NCBI GenBank assembly: GCA_934272845.1
Contig: CAKQSF010000004.1
Location: 1-64,000 of the forward strand
Length of the DNA: 64,000 nucleotides
Origin: an uncultured Prevotella sp.
Lineage (GTDB): Bacteria; Bacteroidota; Bacteroidia; Bacteroidales; Bacteroidaceae
Direction of reading: 5' to 3'
Below, one piece after another: positions 1 through 8,821 of this stretch (position 1 is the stretch's first letter; each line of letters opens with the position of its first letter). Both the position numbers and the translations under genes were made by a program. Below the pieces are notes generated by a model. The model was not told the DNA's origin. It saw only the letters and a program-made list of their open reading frames with translations, and ran no database searches.

Positions 1-79
1 GACTGTATTAAATATAATTTCAGAAATAAAAATGTTCACTTACTGATATATATAAATAATTTTGAATACTTACTTACTT
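1..79 (-). mobile_element. MITE-like family 1, copy A (cut by window edge)
   Basis: This is one end of a repeat seen nearly intact at 19072-19270 and 33945-34142. Read on the minus strand it begins TAAGTAAGTATTCAAAATTA and is identical to the 19 kb copy over about 75 bases. The rest lies outside the window. Its outermost bases overlap the stop codon of the GH29 gene. No transposase is nearby. Confidence 0.8.
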
Positions 80-1690
80 TTTAATCTTCAGCACTGGCGC
101 AATCTCGTTAGTAGGCTTAGGTAAAGTCACCTCCAGTCCGTTAGCAGTCTGCTGCGCCTTTACCTTGCCGTAGCCTAAAAGGGTAACAGAACTGATAGCC
201 TTCTTCATGTAAGGATTACCCTTGGCAAGAGATTTAATAACAATCTTGCCATCAGGAGCCCACCCGAGAGGAGTGGCATAGAGATACTTCTCCGTTTGGT
301 TAAAACGTATGTCGCGGTAGTCCAGTTTTGAGTACATACCGTCATTGAAGCCCTGTGCGTTCAGCGCAATCTTCATTTCAGCCACAGGTCCCTCGCCAAA
401 TATCTTCCAAGGACGTGTGCCGAAGATGCTTTCCTTATTAACATTCATCCATGCTTCAATGCCATCGAGCACCGCTTCCTCCTTCTCATCGTAAGTACCG
501 TCAGCCCTTAGTGGCACGCTCAGTAAGAGATTACCGTTCTTACTCACAATGTCCACCAACTGTCTCACTACGCTTGCGGCACTCTTGTATTGATTCCTCT
601 CATAGATAGAGGTGTTATAGTGCCATCCACCAATGCAGTTACAAGTCTGCCATGGCTCGTCTACCATCTCGTTAGGTGCACCTCGCTCCACGTCCCATGT
701 GAGAGCCTTACGCTGTTCGTCGTTGAGAATTTTGCCAAACATCACCGCGCGTGGGTTCTTGTTATAGAAATGCGACGCAATCTTCAGTCCGCAGTCACTG
801 AGAGGGTAGAATGGCAGTACGGTAACGTCAAAGTATATGAGGTCAGGGTTGTAACGGTTTATGGCATCGAGAGTGCGGTCGTAGAAGTTGTCTACAAACT
901 TTTCTGACGGTTGAGCCGCTCCGTTCTCCCAGCCCCACTGACTGTGTATGGAACCATCCCACCAACTCTTCTCGCTTAACGGGTGGTTCTGCGCATACAA
1001 ATCCTGTGGGTCGTAGCCCTCCCACCATTTACCTTTGCCGTCAGCCTTAGTCAGTCTGCCGTCGTAGTATACGCCAGCCTTGTCGCCGTGCAGGTCGTAA
1101 CGCGTTGCGGGTTCATACCAAATCCATGCGTGGTCAGCGTGGAAACTGATTCCAAGCGGCAGTCCGTGCTTCTTGGCAGCCTTAGCCCAGCCATCGAGAA
1201 TGTCTTTCTTAGGACCCATATTCATAGAGTTCCATGGCTGATACTTAGAGTCCCAGAGGTCGAAATTGTCGTGGTGGTTACCTAGAACAAAAAAGTATTG
1301 CGCACCAATACGCTTATATTTCTCTACCAACTTATCAGGATCCCATTTCTCAGCCTTGAAAAGTGGCAGAATATCCTTAAAGCCTACCTCCGAAGGGTGA
1401 CCATAATGCTCACGGTGGAACTTGTATTGCCATGACCCTTCTTGATACATGCCACGCGCCATCCAGTCGCCAGAGCCTTCCACACATTGCGGTCCCCAGT
1501 GCGCCCAGATGCCAAACTTAGCGTTGCGGAACCATTCTGGCGTCTTATGTTGTTCAAGAGACTGCCACGTAGGAGCATACTTGCCAGTCTGCATGGCTTC
1601 ATGTGCGTTGTTAACAGGCACCTTATAGTCTTGGGCGGTAGCCGTCAATGCGCTACAACCCAGCAGTGCCGCGATAAGAAAATTCTTCAT
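74..1690 (-). CDS. Secreted GH29 alpha-L-fucosidase
   Basis: The 538-residue protein probably removes terminal alpha-L-fucose from glycans outside the cytoplasm. Residues 1-20 form a signal peptide ending TATAQ. The catalytic barrel follows, with the family's NHHDNFDLW block at about 138-146 and the nucleophile Asp288 in NPDLIYFDV. The order of motifs and the length fit GH29. The general acid cannot be assigned by eye. The gene stands alone, and its upstream 540 bases hold only repeats. The TAA stop lies inside the end of a MITE-like repeat, so the last codons may have been altered by insertion. Linkage specificity cannot be read from the sequence. Confidence 0.9.
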   Translation of the reverse strand: MKNFLIAALLGCSALTATAQDYKVPVNNAHEAMQTGKYAPTWQSLEQHKTPEWFRNAKFGIWAHWGPQCVEGSGDWMARGMYQEGSWQYKFHREHYGHPSEVGFKDILPLFKAEKWDPDKLVEKYKRIGAQYFFVLGNHHDNFDLWDSKYQPWNSMNMGPKKDILDGWAKAAKKHGLPLGISFHADHAWIWYEPATRYDLHGDKAGVYYDGRLTKADGKGKWWEGYDPQDLYAQNHPLSEKSWWDGSIHSQWGWENGAAQPSEKFVDNFYDRTLDAINRYNPDLIYFDVTVLPFYPLSDCGLKIASHFYNKNPRAVMFGKILNDEQRKALTWDVERGAPNEMVDEPWQTCNCIGGWHYNTSIYERNQYKSAASVVRQLVDIVSKNGNLLLSVPLRADGTYDEKEEAVLDGIEAWMNVNKESIFGTRPWKIFGEGPVAEMKIALNAQGFNDGMYSKLDYRDIRFNQTEKYLYATPLGWAPDGKIVIKSLAKGNPYMKKAISSVTLLGYGKVKAQQTANGLEVTLPKPTNEIAPVLKIKK

Positions 1691-1748
1691 ATTAATATTG
1701 TTTAGAGGTCAGTTTGTAGATTAGATTCTATGTGTCGCAGAAATGCGC

Positions 1749-1965
1749 GTTTCCCAAATTTACCATTTGGGTTGTGAGATATAGGGGTGGGTGTAACACC
1801 TTTTAATTCAAGATGTTATGTCTTGTACTTGCGATGATGTCTCTTTTACGTTGTAATTAGGCCCTGATTACGTTGTGATTTGGGCTTTATTACATTGTAA
1901 AAGGATAGTGATTGCAGCGCGAAAAGGGGCAAATAGCGGTGTTTCCGAAATTTACCATTTTTTAT
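1749..1965. repeat. Direct-repeat-bounded module, copy 1
   Basis: Two copies of CCCAAATTTACCATTT (the right one reads CCGAAATTTACCATTT) lie in the same orientation about 195 bases apart. Between them are AT-rich units such as GTGATTTGGGCTTTATTAC. The same architecture recurs at 35835-36057 and 52548-52766. Only these repeats and the ATTAAT element fill 1691-2229. I see no gene there. Confidence 0.6.
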
Positions 1966-1967
1966 TT

Positions 1968-2163
1968 TAAACATTAATCACCATTAATATAACATTAATC
2001 TTTCATTAATAAATTTCTTACGAGAGGTTGAATTACAGCAAATACAACAACAAAAGTATTAATGATACGCATTGGCGGAATTAAAACGTATTAATTTTAC
2101 AGCTCGCTAATTCCGCCAACGCATTAATGATAGATTAATGTTAGATTAATGGTGATTAAAGTT
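1968..2163. repeat. ATTAAT-arm inverted-repeat element, copy 1
   Basis: Inverted arms of about 44 bases (1968-2013 and 2121-2163) each contain four TTAAT units at roughly 11-base intervals. The core carries a second palindrome, TTGGCGGAATTA with its complement TAATTCCGCCAA. The same arms bound a different core at 22505-22965. Confidence 0.65.
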
Positions 2164-2229
2164 ATAAACTTAGTGAGTAGCACGATGAGGTGTTCTCTCA
2201 ATATATTTCAGTTTGACTATCACGTCTTT

Positions 2230-3204
2230 TTACAGTGCTTCGAGCATACGCTTGATAACCACCTCCGCACTAATCTCACGGTTGGCAGCCTCAGGAATGA
2301 CGAGAGAGTTCTTGCTCTCAATAACGTCGTCGGTAACGATGAGACCACGTCGAACAGGCAGACAGTGCATAAACTTGCCATTGTCAGTCCATGACATGTG
2401 CTCAGCGTCAACAGTCCAGTGAGCCATCTCCTTGTAGTCGGTCAGAATCTTGCCATAGTCTGCAGCGTTAGCGACACCAGGGCAAGACCAGTTCTTGGCA
2501 TAGATAAAGTCTGCACCCTCAAACGCCTTCTTCTGATCATATTCAATCGTTGCGCCAGCAGTGAACTTAGGATCCAACTCGTAGCCCTCAGGATGGGTGA
2601 TAACGAGGTCAACATCAGGAGCGGCAAGCATCCATTCAGCGAAAGAGTTAGGCACAGCCTGAGGTAGAGCACGGCAATGTGGTGCCCAAGAGAGGACAGC
2701 CTTCACACGCTCCTTAGTCTTATGCTCCTCTATAGTGATAAGGTCGGCGAATGCCTGTAGAGGGTGAACAGTAGCCGTCTCCATAGCAAAGACAGGGCGA
2801 CCGCTGTACTTAACAAACTGGTTGACGATGGTCTCAGCGTAGTCATAGTCGCGATCAGTAAGCCCAGCAAAAGAGCGTATGCCGATAAGGTCGCAGAAAC
2901 TGCCCATCACAGGGATAGCCTCAAGGAGGTGCTCAGACTTGTCACCGTCCATGATGACGCCACGCTCCGTCTCCAACTTCCATGCGCCAGCGTTAACATC
3001 AAGAACAATAACGTTCATGCCAAGGTTCATAGCAGCCTTCTGAGTAGACAGACGAGTGCGCAGAGAGTTATTAAAGAACACCATCAGCAGGGTCTTGTTC
3101 TTGCCGAGATGCTGAAAAGCGAAGCGGTCTTGCTTCACCAACTGTGCCTCGGCAAGGGCTTCTGTGATGTTGCCAAGGTCTTTAGCGTTGAAAAAAGTCT
3201 TCAT
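2230..3204 (-). CDS. argF': N-succinylornithine carbamoyltransferase (Bacteroidetes ArgF')
   Basis: The 324-residue enzyme transfers the carbamoyl group from carbamoyl phosphate to an acylated ornithine in arginine synthesis. The carbamoyl-phosphate site is SLRTR at residues 47-51, and the HCLPVRRG motif lies near residue 280. Overall sequence resembles the Bacteroides fragilis succinylornithine enzyme rather than OTCase. Residue 90 is Ser in DGDKSEH, where I recall Pro in B. fragilis and Glu in acetylornithine enzymes. That argues for succinyl- over acetyl-ornithine. The leader (3205-3245 read in reverse) is an A/C-rich 8-nt-period tract. No other arg genes are adjacent. Confidence 0.88.
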   Translation of the reverse strand: MKTFFNAKDLGNITEALAEAQLVKQDRFAFQHLGKNKTLLMVFFNNSLRTRLSTQKAAMNLGMNVIVLDVNAGAWKLETERGVIMDGDKSEHLLEAIPVMGSFCDLIGIRSFAGLTDRDYDYAETIVNQFVKYSGRPVFAMETATVHPLQAFADLITIEEHKTKERVKAVLSWAPHCRALPQAVPNSFAEWMLAAPDVDLVITHPEGYELDPKFTAGATIEYDQKKAFEGADFIYAKNWSCPGVANAADYGKILTDYKEMAHWTVDAEHMSWTDNGKFMHCLPVRRGLIVTDDVIESKNSLVIPEAANREISAEVVIKRMLEAL

Positions 3205-3357
3205 ATTTTGTCTTGTTGTTTAGTTGTAAAGTTGTATAGTTGTTTCGTAGTTTTGTTGTTTTGTGGTATTGTCATATTATCGTGTTGATGGTTATCTTAC
3301 TTAACCAAACAACTAAACGACCAAATAACAAAACGACCAAACTATCAAACCATGATG
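3205..3357 (-). repeat. A/C-rich 8-nt-period leader tract
   Basis: Both strands of this gap are nearly free of G on the coding side. On the plus strand 3304-3351 reads as successive 8-mers CCAAACAA, CTAAACGA, CCAAATAA, CAAAACGA, CCAAACTA, TCAAACCA. The minus strand just before argF' shows a similar period (CTATACAA, CTTTACAA, CTAAACAA). Confidence 0.6.
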
Positions 3358-3416
3358 CAAAAATAATGAAATTTTTTGACAATTGCGTACACTTGTCTAT
3401 TAAATTTGGAAAAAAG

Positions 3417-3448
3417 TTTGCATGACTGCGAAATTATTGTTACTTTTG
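3417..3448 (+). promoter_or_regulatory. Bacteroidetes-type promoter for folP-cdaA
   Basis: TTTG at 3417-3420 is followed after 20 bases by TACTTTTG at 3441-3448. This matches the Bacteroidetes primary-sigma consensus TTTG-N19-21-TAnnTTTG. It lies 43 bases upstream of the chosen folP start. Confidence 0.7.
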
Positions 3449-3490
3449 TAGCACGAAACAGGGAAAATAACTTACACTTATTAAGTGACG

Positions 3491-4366
3491 ATGAAAGAGC
3501 CTGGAATACTCCAATCCGTCTTTGCACACAGAGGAAAGTGCTATGACGGCACCCCCATTGTAATGGGAATATTAAACTGTACGCCCGATTCTTTTTATGT
3601 AGGAAGCCGTGTGCAGGCAGAAGACGAAATAGCCGCCAGAGCAGAACAGATAGTGAGCGAGGGCGGCTCTATCATTGATGTGGGTGCCTTTAGTACGCGT
3701 CCAGGGGCAGAAGAAGTTACAGAGGAAGAAGAGAAAAGACGTCTCGCTCGTGCTTTGCGCATAATAAGAGGCATGTATCCTAACGTTATTATAAGTGTTG
3801 ATACGTATCGTGCGGCCGTAGCAAGAATGGCGGTAGAGGTGTATGATGCTGATATCGTGAACGATGTGTCGGAAGGAGGCATAACGGGAGTGGTGGATAA
3901 ACCACTGGCACGCGAAACAGATGAAGACGGTGTGCCGTCAATATTTAAGGAAGTGGCACGGCTTCGTGTACCTTATATATTGATGTCAGTACAGGGAAAC
4001 ATGGAGACCATGTTGCAAAACTTTAGTAAGGAGGTGGAGACGTTGAACCGATTGGGTGTGAAGGATATTATACTTGACCCTGGCTATGGCTTTGGCAAAG
4101 AAATTGTGGCAGGCAACTATGAGGTGCTGCGTCGACAGAAAGAGATAAAAGAGGCATTCCCTGATTTACCACTGTTGGCGGGAATGAGTCGTAAACGCAT
4201 GATATGGCAGTTGATAGGAGGGACAGCACAAGAAGAATCTGCCATGCAAGGAACCATGCTTGTCAATATGCTGGCGTTGCAGAACGGTGCTGACATACTG
4301 AGAGTGCATGACGTAAAACAGGCGATGGACACCGTAAAGATTTTTAGAGCATATAACGGTAATTAG
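3491..4366 (+). CDS. folP: Dihydropteroate synthase
   Basis: The 291-residue enzyme joins para-aminobenzoate to the pterin pyrophosphate in folate synthesis. The two signature blocks are present: MGILNCTPDSF near residue 25 and GGSIIDVGAFSTRPGA near residue 58. The later LDPGYGFGK and AGMSRKRMI blocks are also clear. I chose ATG 3491. A GTG two codons earlier (3485) is the only in-frame alternative, and the promoter at 3417-3448 allows either. cdaA follows after 38 bases on the same strand, so the two probably form one transcript. Confidence 0.95.
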   Translation: MKEPGILQSVFAHRGKCYDGTPIVMGILNCTPDSFYVGSRVQAEDEIAARAEQIVSEGGSIIDVGAFSTRPGAEEVTEEEEKRRLARALRIIRGMYPNVIISVDTYRAAVARMAVEVYDADIVNDVSEGGITGVVDKPLARETDEDGVPSIFKEVARLRVPYILMSVQGNMETMLQNFSKEVETLNRLGVKDIILDPGYGFGKEIVAGNYEVLRRQKEIKEAFPDLPLLAGMSRKRMIWQLIGGTAQEESAMQGTMLVNMLALQNGADILRVHDVKQAMDTVKIFRAYNGN

Positions 4367-4404
4367 TACCATACTAAATAAAAGGATTAAACGTACAGAA
4401 GGAA

Positions 4405-5172
4405 TTGTTTATATCATTCGGCATAAAGGATGCGGTAGATATATTGTTTGTCGCAATATTGCTCTACTATACTTATCGATTCATGCGAGAATCGAGAACG
4501 CTGAACGTGTTTATTGGCATACTATCGTTTATCATTGTGTGGTTGCTCGTGTCGCAAGTGTTCGAGATGAGGCTTACGGGAGCAATCTTCGACAAGTTCG
4601 TAAGCGTGGGTGCACTCGCCATAATAGTGCTCTTTCAGGAAGAGATACGAAAGTTCTTGTATAGCGTAGGCGAGCAAAGAAAGATGCACTCCTTTATAAG
4701 GCTCTTTATAAAAAAGGAGGAGAAAGTTGCTACTGACCGTGAGGCGATAATGCCGATAGTCATGGCTTGCATCAATATGGCAAGGGCTAAGTGTGGCGCA
4801 TTGATTGTGATAGAACGCGGAACACCGCTCAACGACATCGTGGAGACTGGAGATACGGTTAACGCCAATATCAACCAGCGACTCATTGAAAACATCTTTT
4901 TCAAGAATTCGCCACTGCACGACGGGGCGATGATAATATCAAAGCAACGCATAAAGGCAGCGGGATGCATACTGCCCGTAAGCCATGACCTCGACATTCC
5001 GCGAGAACTCGGACTGCGCCACCGTGCTGCCATGGGTATATCACAACAGTCGGACGCCATTGCGGTGGTGGTATCAGAGGAGACAGGACGTATATCGGTA
5101 GCAATGAAGGGGCAGTTCCGCCTTAGGCTATCGGCGGAAAACCTTGAGGCTATATTGACAGAGGAGATGTAA
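4405..5172 (+). CDS. cdaA: Membrane diadenylate cyclase CdaA
   Basis: The protein makes the second messenger c-di-AMP from two ATP. Three hydrophobic segments occupy about residues 8-80, followed by the DAC domain. Its hallmark motifs are DGA at 173-175 and RHR at 205-207, both intact. The length of 255 residues is normal for the family. The start is TTG at 4405, the only start that keeps the conserved MF-[IT]-FGIKD opening, with AGAAGGAA just before it. It lies directly downstream of folP, a linkage known in this phylum. Confidence 0.9.
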   Translation: MFISFGIKDAVDILFVAILLYYTYRFMRESRTLNVFIGILSFIIVWLLVSQVFEMRLTGAIFDKFVSVGALAIIVLFQEEIRKFLYSVGEQRKMHSFIRLFIKKEEKVATDREAIMPIVMACINMARAKCGALIVIERGTPLNDIVETGDTVNANINQRLIENIFFKNSPLHDGAMIISKQRIKAAGCILPVSHDLDIPRELGLRHRAAMGISQQSDAIAVVVSEETGRISVAMKGQFRLRLSAENLEAILTEEM

Positions 5173-5174
5173 AA

Positions 5175-5300
5175 TGTCACAAACGACTAAACGCCCAGTG
5201 TCTCAAACAACTAAACGACCAATGTCCCAAACGACCAAACGACCAAACGACCAATGTCCCAAACGACTAAACGACCAATGTCCTAAACGACTAAAATAAC
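5175..5300 (+). repeat. 24-bp tandem repeat with 8-bp sub-period before pta
   Basis: Units begin at 5175, 5199, 5223, 5255 and 5279. They read roughly TGTCCCAAACGACTAAACGA plus CCAA, and are 24 bases long except the third (32), which has one extra 8-mer. The sub-unit is AAACGACC or AAACGACT. The array fills most of the cdaA-pta gap and looks prone to slippage. Confidence 0.85.
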
Positions 5301-5326
5301 AATACAACTATAAAAACAACTAACAA

Positions 5327-6337
5327 ATGAGCTTAATTGATCAAATCGTAGCGCGCGCAAAGGCTAACAAGCAGCGCATCGTGCTCCCAGAAGCAGAAGA
5401 GGAGCGTACACTTATCGCAGCAGACAAAGTGTTGGAACAGGGTATTGCAGACCTTATCCTTATCGGTAATCCTGAGAAGGTTGCGGCACTCGCAAAACAG
5501 CATGACCTGAAGAACATTGACAAGGCTACACTCATTGACCCAGAGAACTACGAGAAGTCAGAGGAACTCGCACAGCTCCTTGCTAAACTTCGCGAGAAGA
5601 AGGGTATGACAATAGAGAAGGCTCGTGAACTCGTTAAGAACCCACTATACCTCGGTTGCCTTATCATCAAGACTGAAGGTGCTGACGGACAGATTTCTGG
5701 TGCGCTCTCAACAACAGGTGATACTCTCCGCCCTGCATTGCAGATTATAAAGACTGCACCTGGCATCACTTGCGTATCTGGTGCTATGCTGATGATTACT
5801 GATAAGCCAGAATATGGCGAGAACGGTGTACTCGTATTCGCTGACGTTGCTGTTACACCAATGCCAGACGCTAACCAACTCGGTCAGATTGCTGTATGCG
5901 CTGCTCAGACCGCTAAGTCTGTTGCAGGATTTGCTGAGCCACGTGTTGCTATGTGCTCTTTCTCTACAAAGGGTTCTGCTAAGCACGAGGTGGTAGACAA
6001 GGTTGTTGAGGCTACAAAGATTGCCAAGGAACTCGACCCAACACTCAAAATTGACGGTGAGTTGCAGGCTGACGCAGCACTCGTTCCTGCTGTTGGTAAC
6101 AAGAAGGCACCGGGTTCAGAGATTGCTGGTAAGGCAAACGTTCTCGTATTCCCTAACCTTGAGGTTGGTAACATTGGTTACAAACTCGTTCAGCGTCTTG
6201 CTGGTGCTACTGCACTTGGTCCTATTCTTCAGGGTATAGCACGCCCAGTAAACGACCTTTCACGTGGTTGCTCTGTAGAGGATATCGTTAACCTCGTTGC
6301 TATCACTGCGTGTCAGGCTATGGACGCAAAGAAGTAA
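5327..6337 (+). CDS. pta: Phosphate acetyltransferase
   Basis: The 336-residue enzyme converts acetyl-CoA and phosphate to acetyl phosphate. It is the short, catalytic-domain-only form (PTA_PTB fold), without the N-terminal regulatory extension of E. coli Pta. Recognisable blocks include [10 protein letters not shown] at 19-28, [18 protein letters not shown] near 122 and the [18 protein letters not shown] end. ackA follows on the same strand after 131 bases of A/C-rich leader. Together the genes give acetate and ATP from acetyl-CoA. An 8-nt-period repeat precedes the gene. Confidence 0.95.
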   Translation: MSLIDQIVARAKANKQRIVLPEAEEERTLIAADKVLEQGIADLILIGNPEKVAALAKQHDLKNIDKATLIDPENYEKSEELAQLLAKLREKKGMTIEKARELVKNPLYLGCLIIKTEGADGQISGALSTTGDTLRPALQIIKTAPGITCVSGAMLMITDKPEYGENGVLVFADVAVTPMPDANQLGQIAVCAAQTAKSVAGFAEPRVAMCSFSTKGSAKHEVVDKVVEATKIAKELDPTLKIDGELQADAALVPAVGNKKAPGSEIAGKANVLVFPNLEVGNIGYKLVQRLAGATALGPILQGIARPVNDLSRGCSVEDIVNLVAITACQAMDAKK

Positions 6338-6344
6338 CTTTCGT

Positions 6345-6468
6345 TGTTTAGTCGTTTTGTTGTTTGGTGGTTTAGTTATTAGTAAGATTATAACTTAATA
6401 ACAACCGCGAAACAACAAAAAACACAATCAACAAAACAAAAAAACAGCAAAATAACAAAACAACAGAA
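6345..6468 (+). repeat. A/C-rich 8-nt-period leader of ackA
   Basis: From about 6401 to the ATG the sequence is almost free of G and T and falls into 8-mers such as CAAAACAA, CAAAATAA and CAAAACAA. No Shine-Dalgarno site is present. The first part (6345-6375) is T/G-rich, the reverse-complement type of the same pattern. Confidence 0.6.
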
Positions 6469-7662
6469 ATGAAAATATTAGTACTGAACTGCGGTAGTTC
6501 ATCTATCAAGTACGCTCTCTATAATATGGATAACCACTCTGTAATGACATCAGGTGGTGCAGAGCGTGTGGGTCTTGACGGTGCCTTTGTTAAGGTAAAA
6601 CTCGCCAATGGAGAAAAGAAACAGATTATGCATGATATCCCTGAGCACACTGAGGGCATAAAGTTTATCTTCAGCCTTCTTACTGATCCAGAGATAGGTG
6701 TTATCAAGTCACTCAGCGACATCGACGCTGTTGGTCACCGTATCGTGCACGGTGGGGAGAAGTTCTCTGAGTCTGTAGTCATTACTCCAGAGGTTATCAA
6801 GACTATAGAGGAGGTTAGCAGCCTTGCTCCTCTGCATAACCCTGCTAACATGAAGGGCGTAAACGCAGTGTCAGAGTTGATGCCAGGTCTTCCACAGGTA
6901 GCCGTATTCGACACCGCTTTCCATCAGACTATGCCAGCAAAGGCTTATATGTACGCTATACCTTACGAACTTTATGAGAAGTATGGTATTCGTCGCTATG
7001 GCTTCCACGGCACATCTCATCGCTATGTTAGTGCTCGTGCCCTTGAGTTCTTGGGCATGAAGGCTGAGGGAACAAAGGTTATCACAGCGCATATTGGTAA
7101 CGGTGGTTCACTGGCTGCGGTCGTTGACGGTAAGTGTGTGGACACTACCATGGGCTTGACACCATTGGAAGGTGTTATGATGGGTACACGCTCTGGTGAT
7201 ATTGACGGTGGTGCTATCGCCTTTATAGAGAAGAAACTCAATCTCGATGCTGACGGTGTGTCTAACCTCCTCAATAAGAAGTCTGGCGTATTCGGTCTCT
7301 GTGGTTACACAGATATGCGTGATGTAGCATCTGCTGCCGCTAATGGCGACAACAAAGCACAGGTTGCTGAGGACTCATACTTCTACAGAATCAAGAAGTA
7401 TGTAGGTGCTTACGCTGCTGCTATGGGTGGTTGTGACGTGCTCGTATTTACCGCTGGCGTGGGCGAAAACCAGTCTCTCATGCGTGAACAGGTATGTGCT
7501 AACATGGAGTACATGGGCATTAAACTCGACAAGGAGAAGAACAACGAGATTCATGGTGAAGAGGCCGTAATCTCAACTCCTGATTCTAAGGTTAAGGTTG
7601 TTGTGATACCTACCGATGAGGAGTTGATGATTGCTCGCGACACTATGGCACTTGTTAAGTAA
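6469..7662 (+). CDS. ackA: Acetate kinase
   Basis: The 397-residue enzyme transfers phosphate from acetyl phosphate to ADP, completing the pta-ackA route. The N-terminal VLNCGSSSIKY motif, HRIVHGGEKF near 88, the FHGTSHRYV block near 180, GNGGSLAAV near 208 and MGTRSGDIDGG near 240 are all present. Length is typical. It follows pta and is closed by a strong hairpin at 7668-7709. Confidence 0.97.
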   Translation: MKILVLNCGSSSIKYALYNMDNHSVMTSGGAERVGLDGAFVKVKLANGEKKQIMHDIPEHTEGIKFIFSLLTDPEIGVIKSLSDIDAVGHRIVHGGEKFSESVVITPEVIKTIEEVSSLAPLHNPANMKGVNAVSELMPGLPQVAVFDTAFHQTMPAKAYMYAIPYELYEKYGIRRYGFHGTSHRYVSARALEFLGMKAEGTKVITAHIGNGGSLAAVVDGKCVDTTMGLTPLEGVMMGTRSGDIDGGAIAFIEKKLNLDADGVSNLLNKKSGVFGLCGYTDMRDVASAAANGDNKAQVAEDSYFYRIKKYVGAYAAAMGGCDVLVFTAGVGENQSLMREQVCANMEYMGIKLDKEKNNEIHGEEAVISTPDSKVKVVVIPTDEELMIARDTMALVK

Positions 7663-7667
7663 AATAT

Positions 7668-7709
7668 AATGGCTGTCTGATGTCTGTATTATTACATCGG
7701 ACAGCCATT
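7668..7709 (+). terminator. Terminator hairpin after ackA
   Basis: Arms AATGGCTGTCTGATGT (7668-7683) and ACATCGGACAGCCATT (7694-7709) pair with one mismatch around a 10-base loop. An AT-rich tail follows. Confidence 0.75.
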
Positions 7710-7730
7710 ATTGTATAATAACGAAAAAAT

Positions 7731-7949
7731 AAGTAAGTGTTCAAAATTATTTTAATATTTAATATAGGCTATTTGGGAGCAGATGGTTTCACTGTTTGAG
7801 GGTTTCTGTCCCCCGGTAACGGGGGAACCGAAGGTGGTTAATGTGAACATCGTGACCGAAAACAGGGGAAGCAGATGCCCGAAAGAGACTGTATTAAATA
7901 TTCATTATAACAACATCGAGATACACTTACTCATATGTAAAATTTACTT
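7731..7949 (+). mobile_element. MITE-like family 1, diverged copy D
   Basis: It opens AAGTAAGTGTTCAAAATTAT, shares the GCAGATG...GAAGCAGATGC inner hairpin and GACTGTATTAAATAT block with the other copies, and ends ...TTTACTT. The core has drifted (GTCCCCCGGTAACGGGGGAA). The right end abuts the ATG of the LicD gene, so that gene's leader is the element itself. Confidence 0.7.
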
Positions 7950-8816
7950 ATGGAACTGACAGCGGAACAACGCAAGAAATGGAACGCCACGATTGTGGGG
8001 TGTTTACGTAAGTTTATTGATGTTTGCGAAGAGCATAACTTAACCTATTACTGCATAGGTGGAACAGCAATAGGTGCTGTTCGTCATAACGGACTGATAC
8101 CATGGGACGATGATATTGACGTGGGAATGCCACGTCCAGACTATGAACGCTTCGTAGAACTATGCAAAACAATAGACTTGGGCAACTACGAACTGGCTAC
8201 TCCGGAGCGTGAAAACTATCCGTGTGCATTCGCAAAGTTCTGTGATGCTCGCACTACTTTGGTTGAACGTAAGGGCGTTCCGTGCTTATACGGTCTATAT
8301 GTAGATGTCTTTCCTATCGATGGCACGGCACCAACAAAGGCTGAAGCCGAGGCAATTATGGCGAAATATCGTCGTGTTAGCAATAAAATAGATGCCGTTT
8401 TAACGCGCTATACTGTGGGACAATACCTCTCTTTGCTACTTAATCCTAAGCAGTGGGGACGTTTTGCTGTTCAAACTGCTGGACTTTTGTTTGGCAGAGA
8501 GACTGTAAGAAAGTATATATTACGACGTCTTGAACGTGTAAGCAAGACGTATTCATACGCTGATGCCGCATTACTCGTAAACTATAATGGCTGTTATGGC
8601 GCACGAGAGATATTCCCTAAGGCATGGGCAGAGGTGCAAGTAGACCATAAATTTGAAGATTTAACGGTGAAACTGCCGTCGGATTGGGATGCGTACTTAC
8701 GTAATGTGTATAGTGATTATATGCAACTGCCACCTGTAGAAAAACGTGTTTGCCAACATGACCATGTCTTTTTCGACCTTAATAAAAGGTGGAAAATAGA
8801 AGAGTTGGCATTGTAA
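7950..8816 (+). CDS. LicD-family phosphotransferase
   Basis: The 288-residue protein has the LicD signature GGTAIGAVRHNGLIPWDDDI followed by DVGMPRPDYERF at about residues 37-68. The paired acidic residues there bind metal and the CDP-activated donor in this fold. LicD proteins transfer phosphocholine or polyol phosphate from a CDP-linked donor to surface glycans, and human FKRP and fukutin are relatives. No signal peptide is seen, so it probably acts on the cytoplasmic side. The gene is convergent with an SDR and a TarI-like cytidylyltransferase, which could supply a CDP-polyol donor. The 5-base gap to the SDR leaves no room for separate terminators. Confidence 0.85.
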   Translation: MELTAEQRKKWNATIVGCLRKFIDVCEEHNLTYYCIGGTAIGAVRHNGLIPWDDDIDVGMPRPDYERFVELCKTIDLGNYELATPERENYPCAFAKFCDARTTLVERKGVPCLYGLYVDVFPIDGTAPTKAEAEAIMAKYRRVSNKIDAVLTRYTVGQYLSLLLNPKQWGRFAVQTAGLLFGRETVRKYILRRLERVSKTYSYADAALLVNYNGCYGAREIFPKAWAEVQVDHKFEDLTVKLPSDWDAYLRNVYSDYMQLPPVEKRVCQHDHVFFDLNKRWKIEELAL

Positions 8817-8821
8817 CGTCT

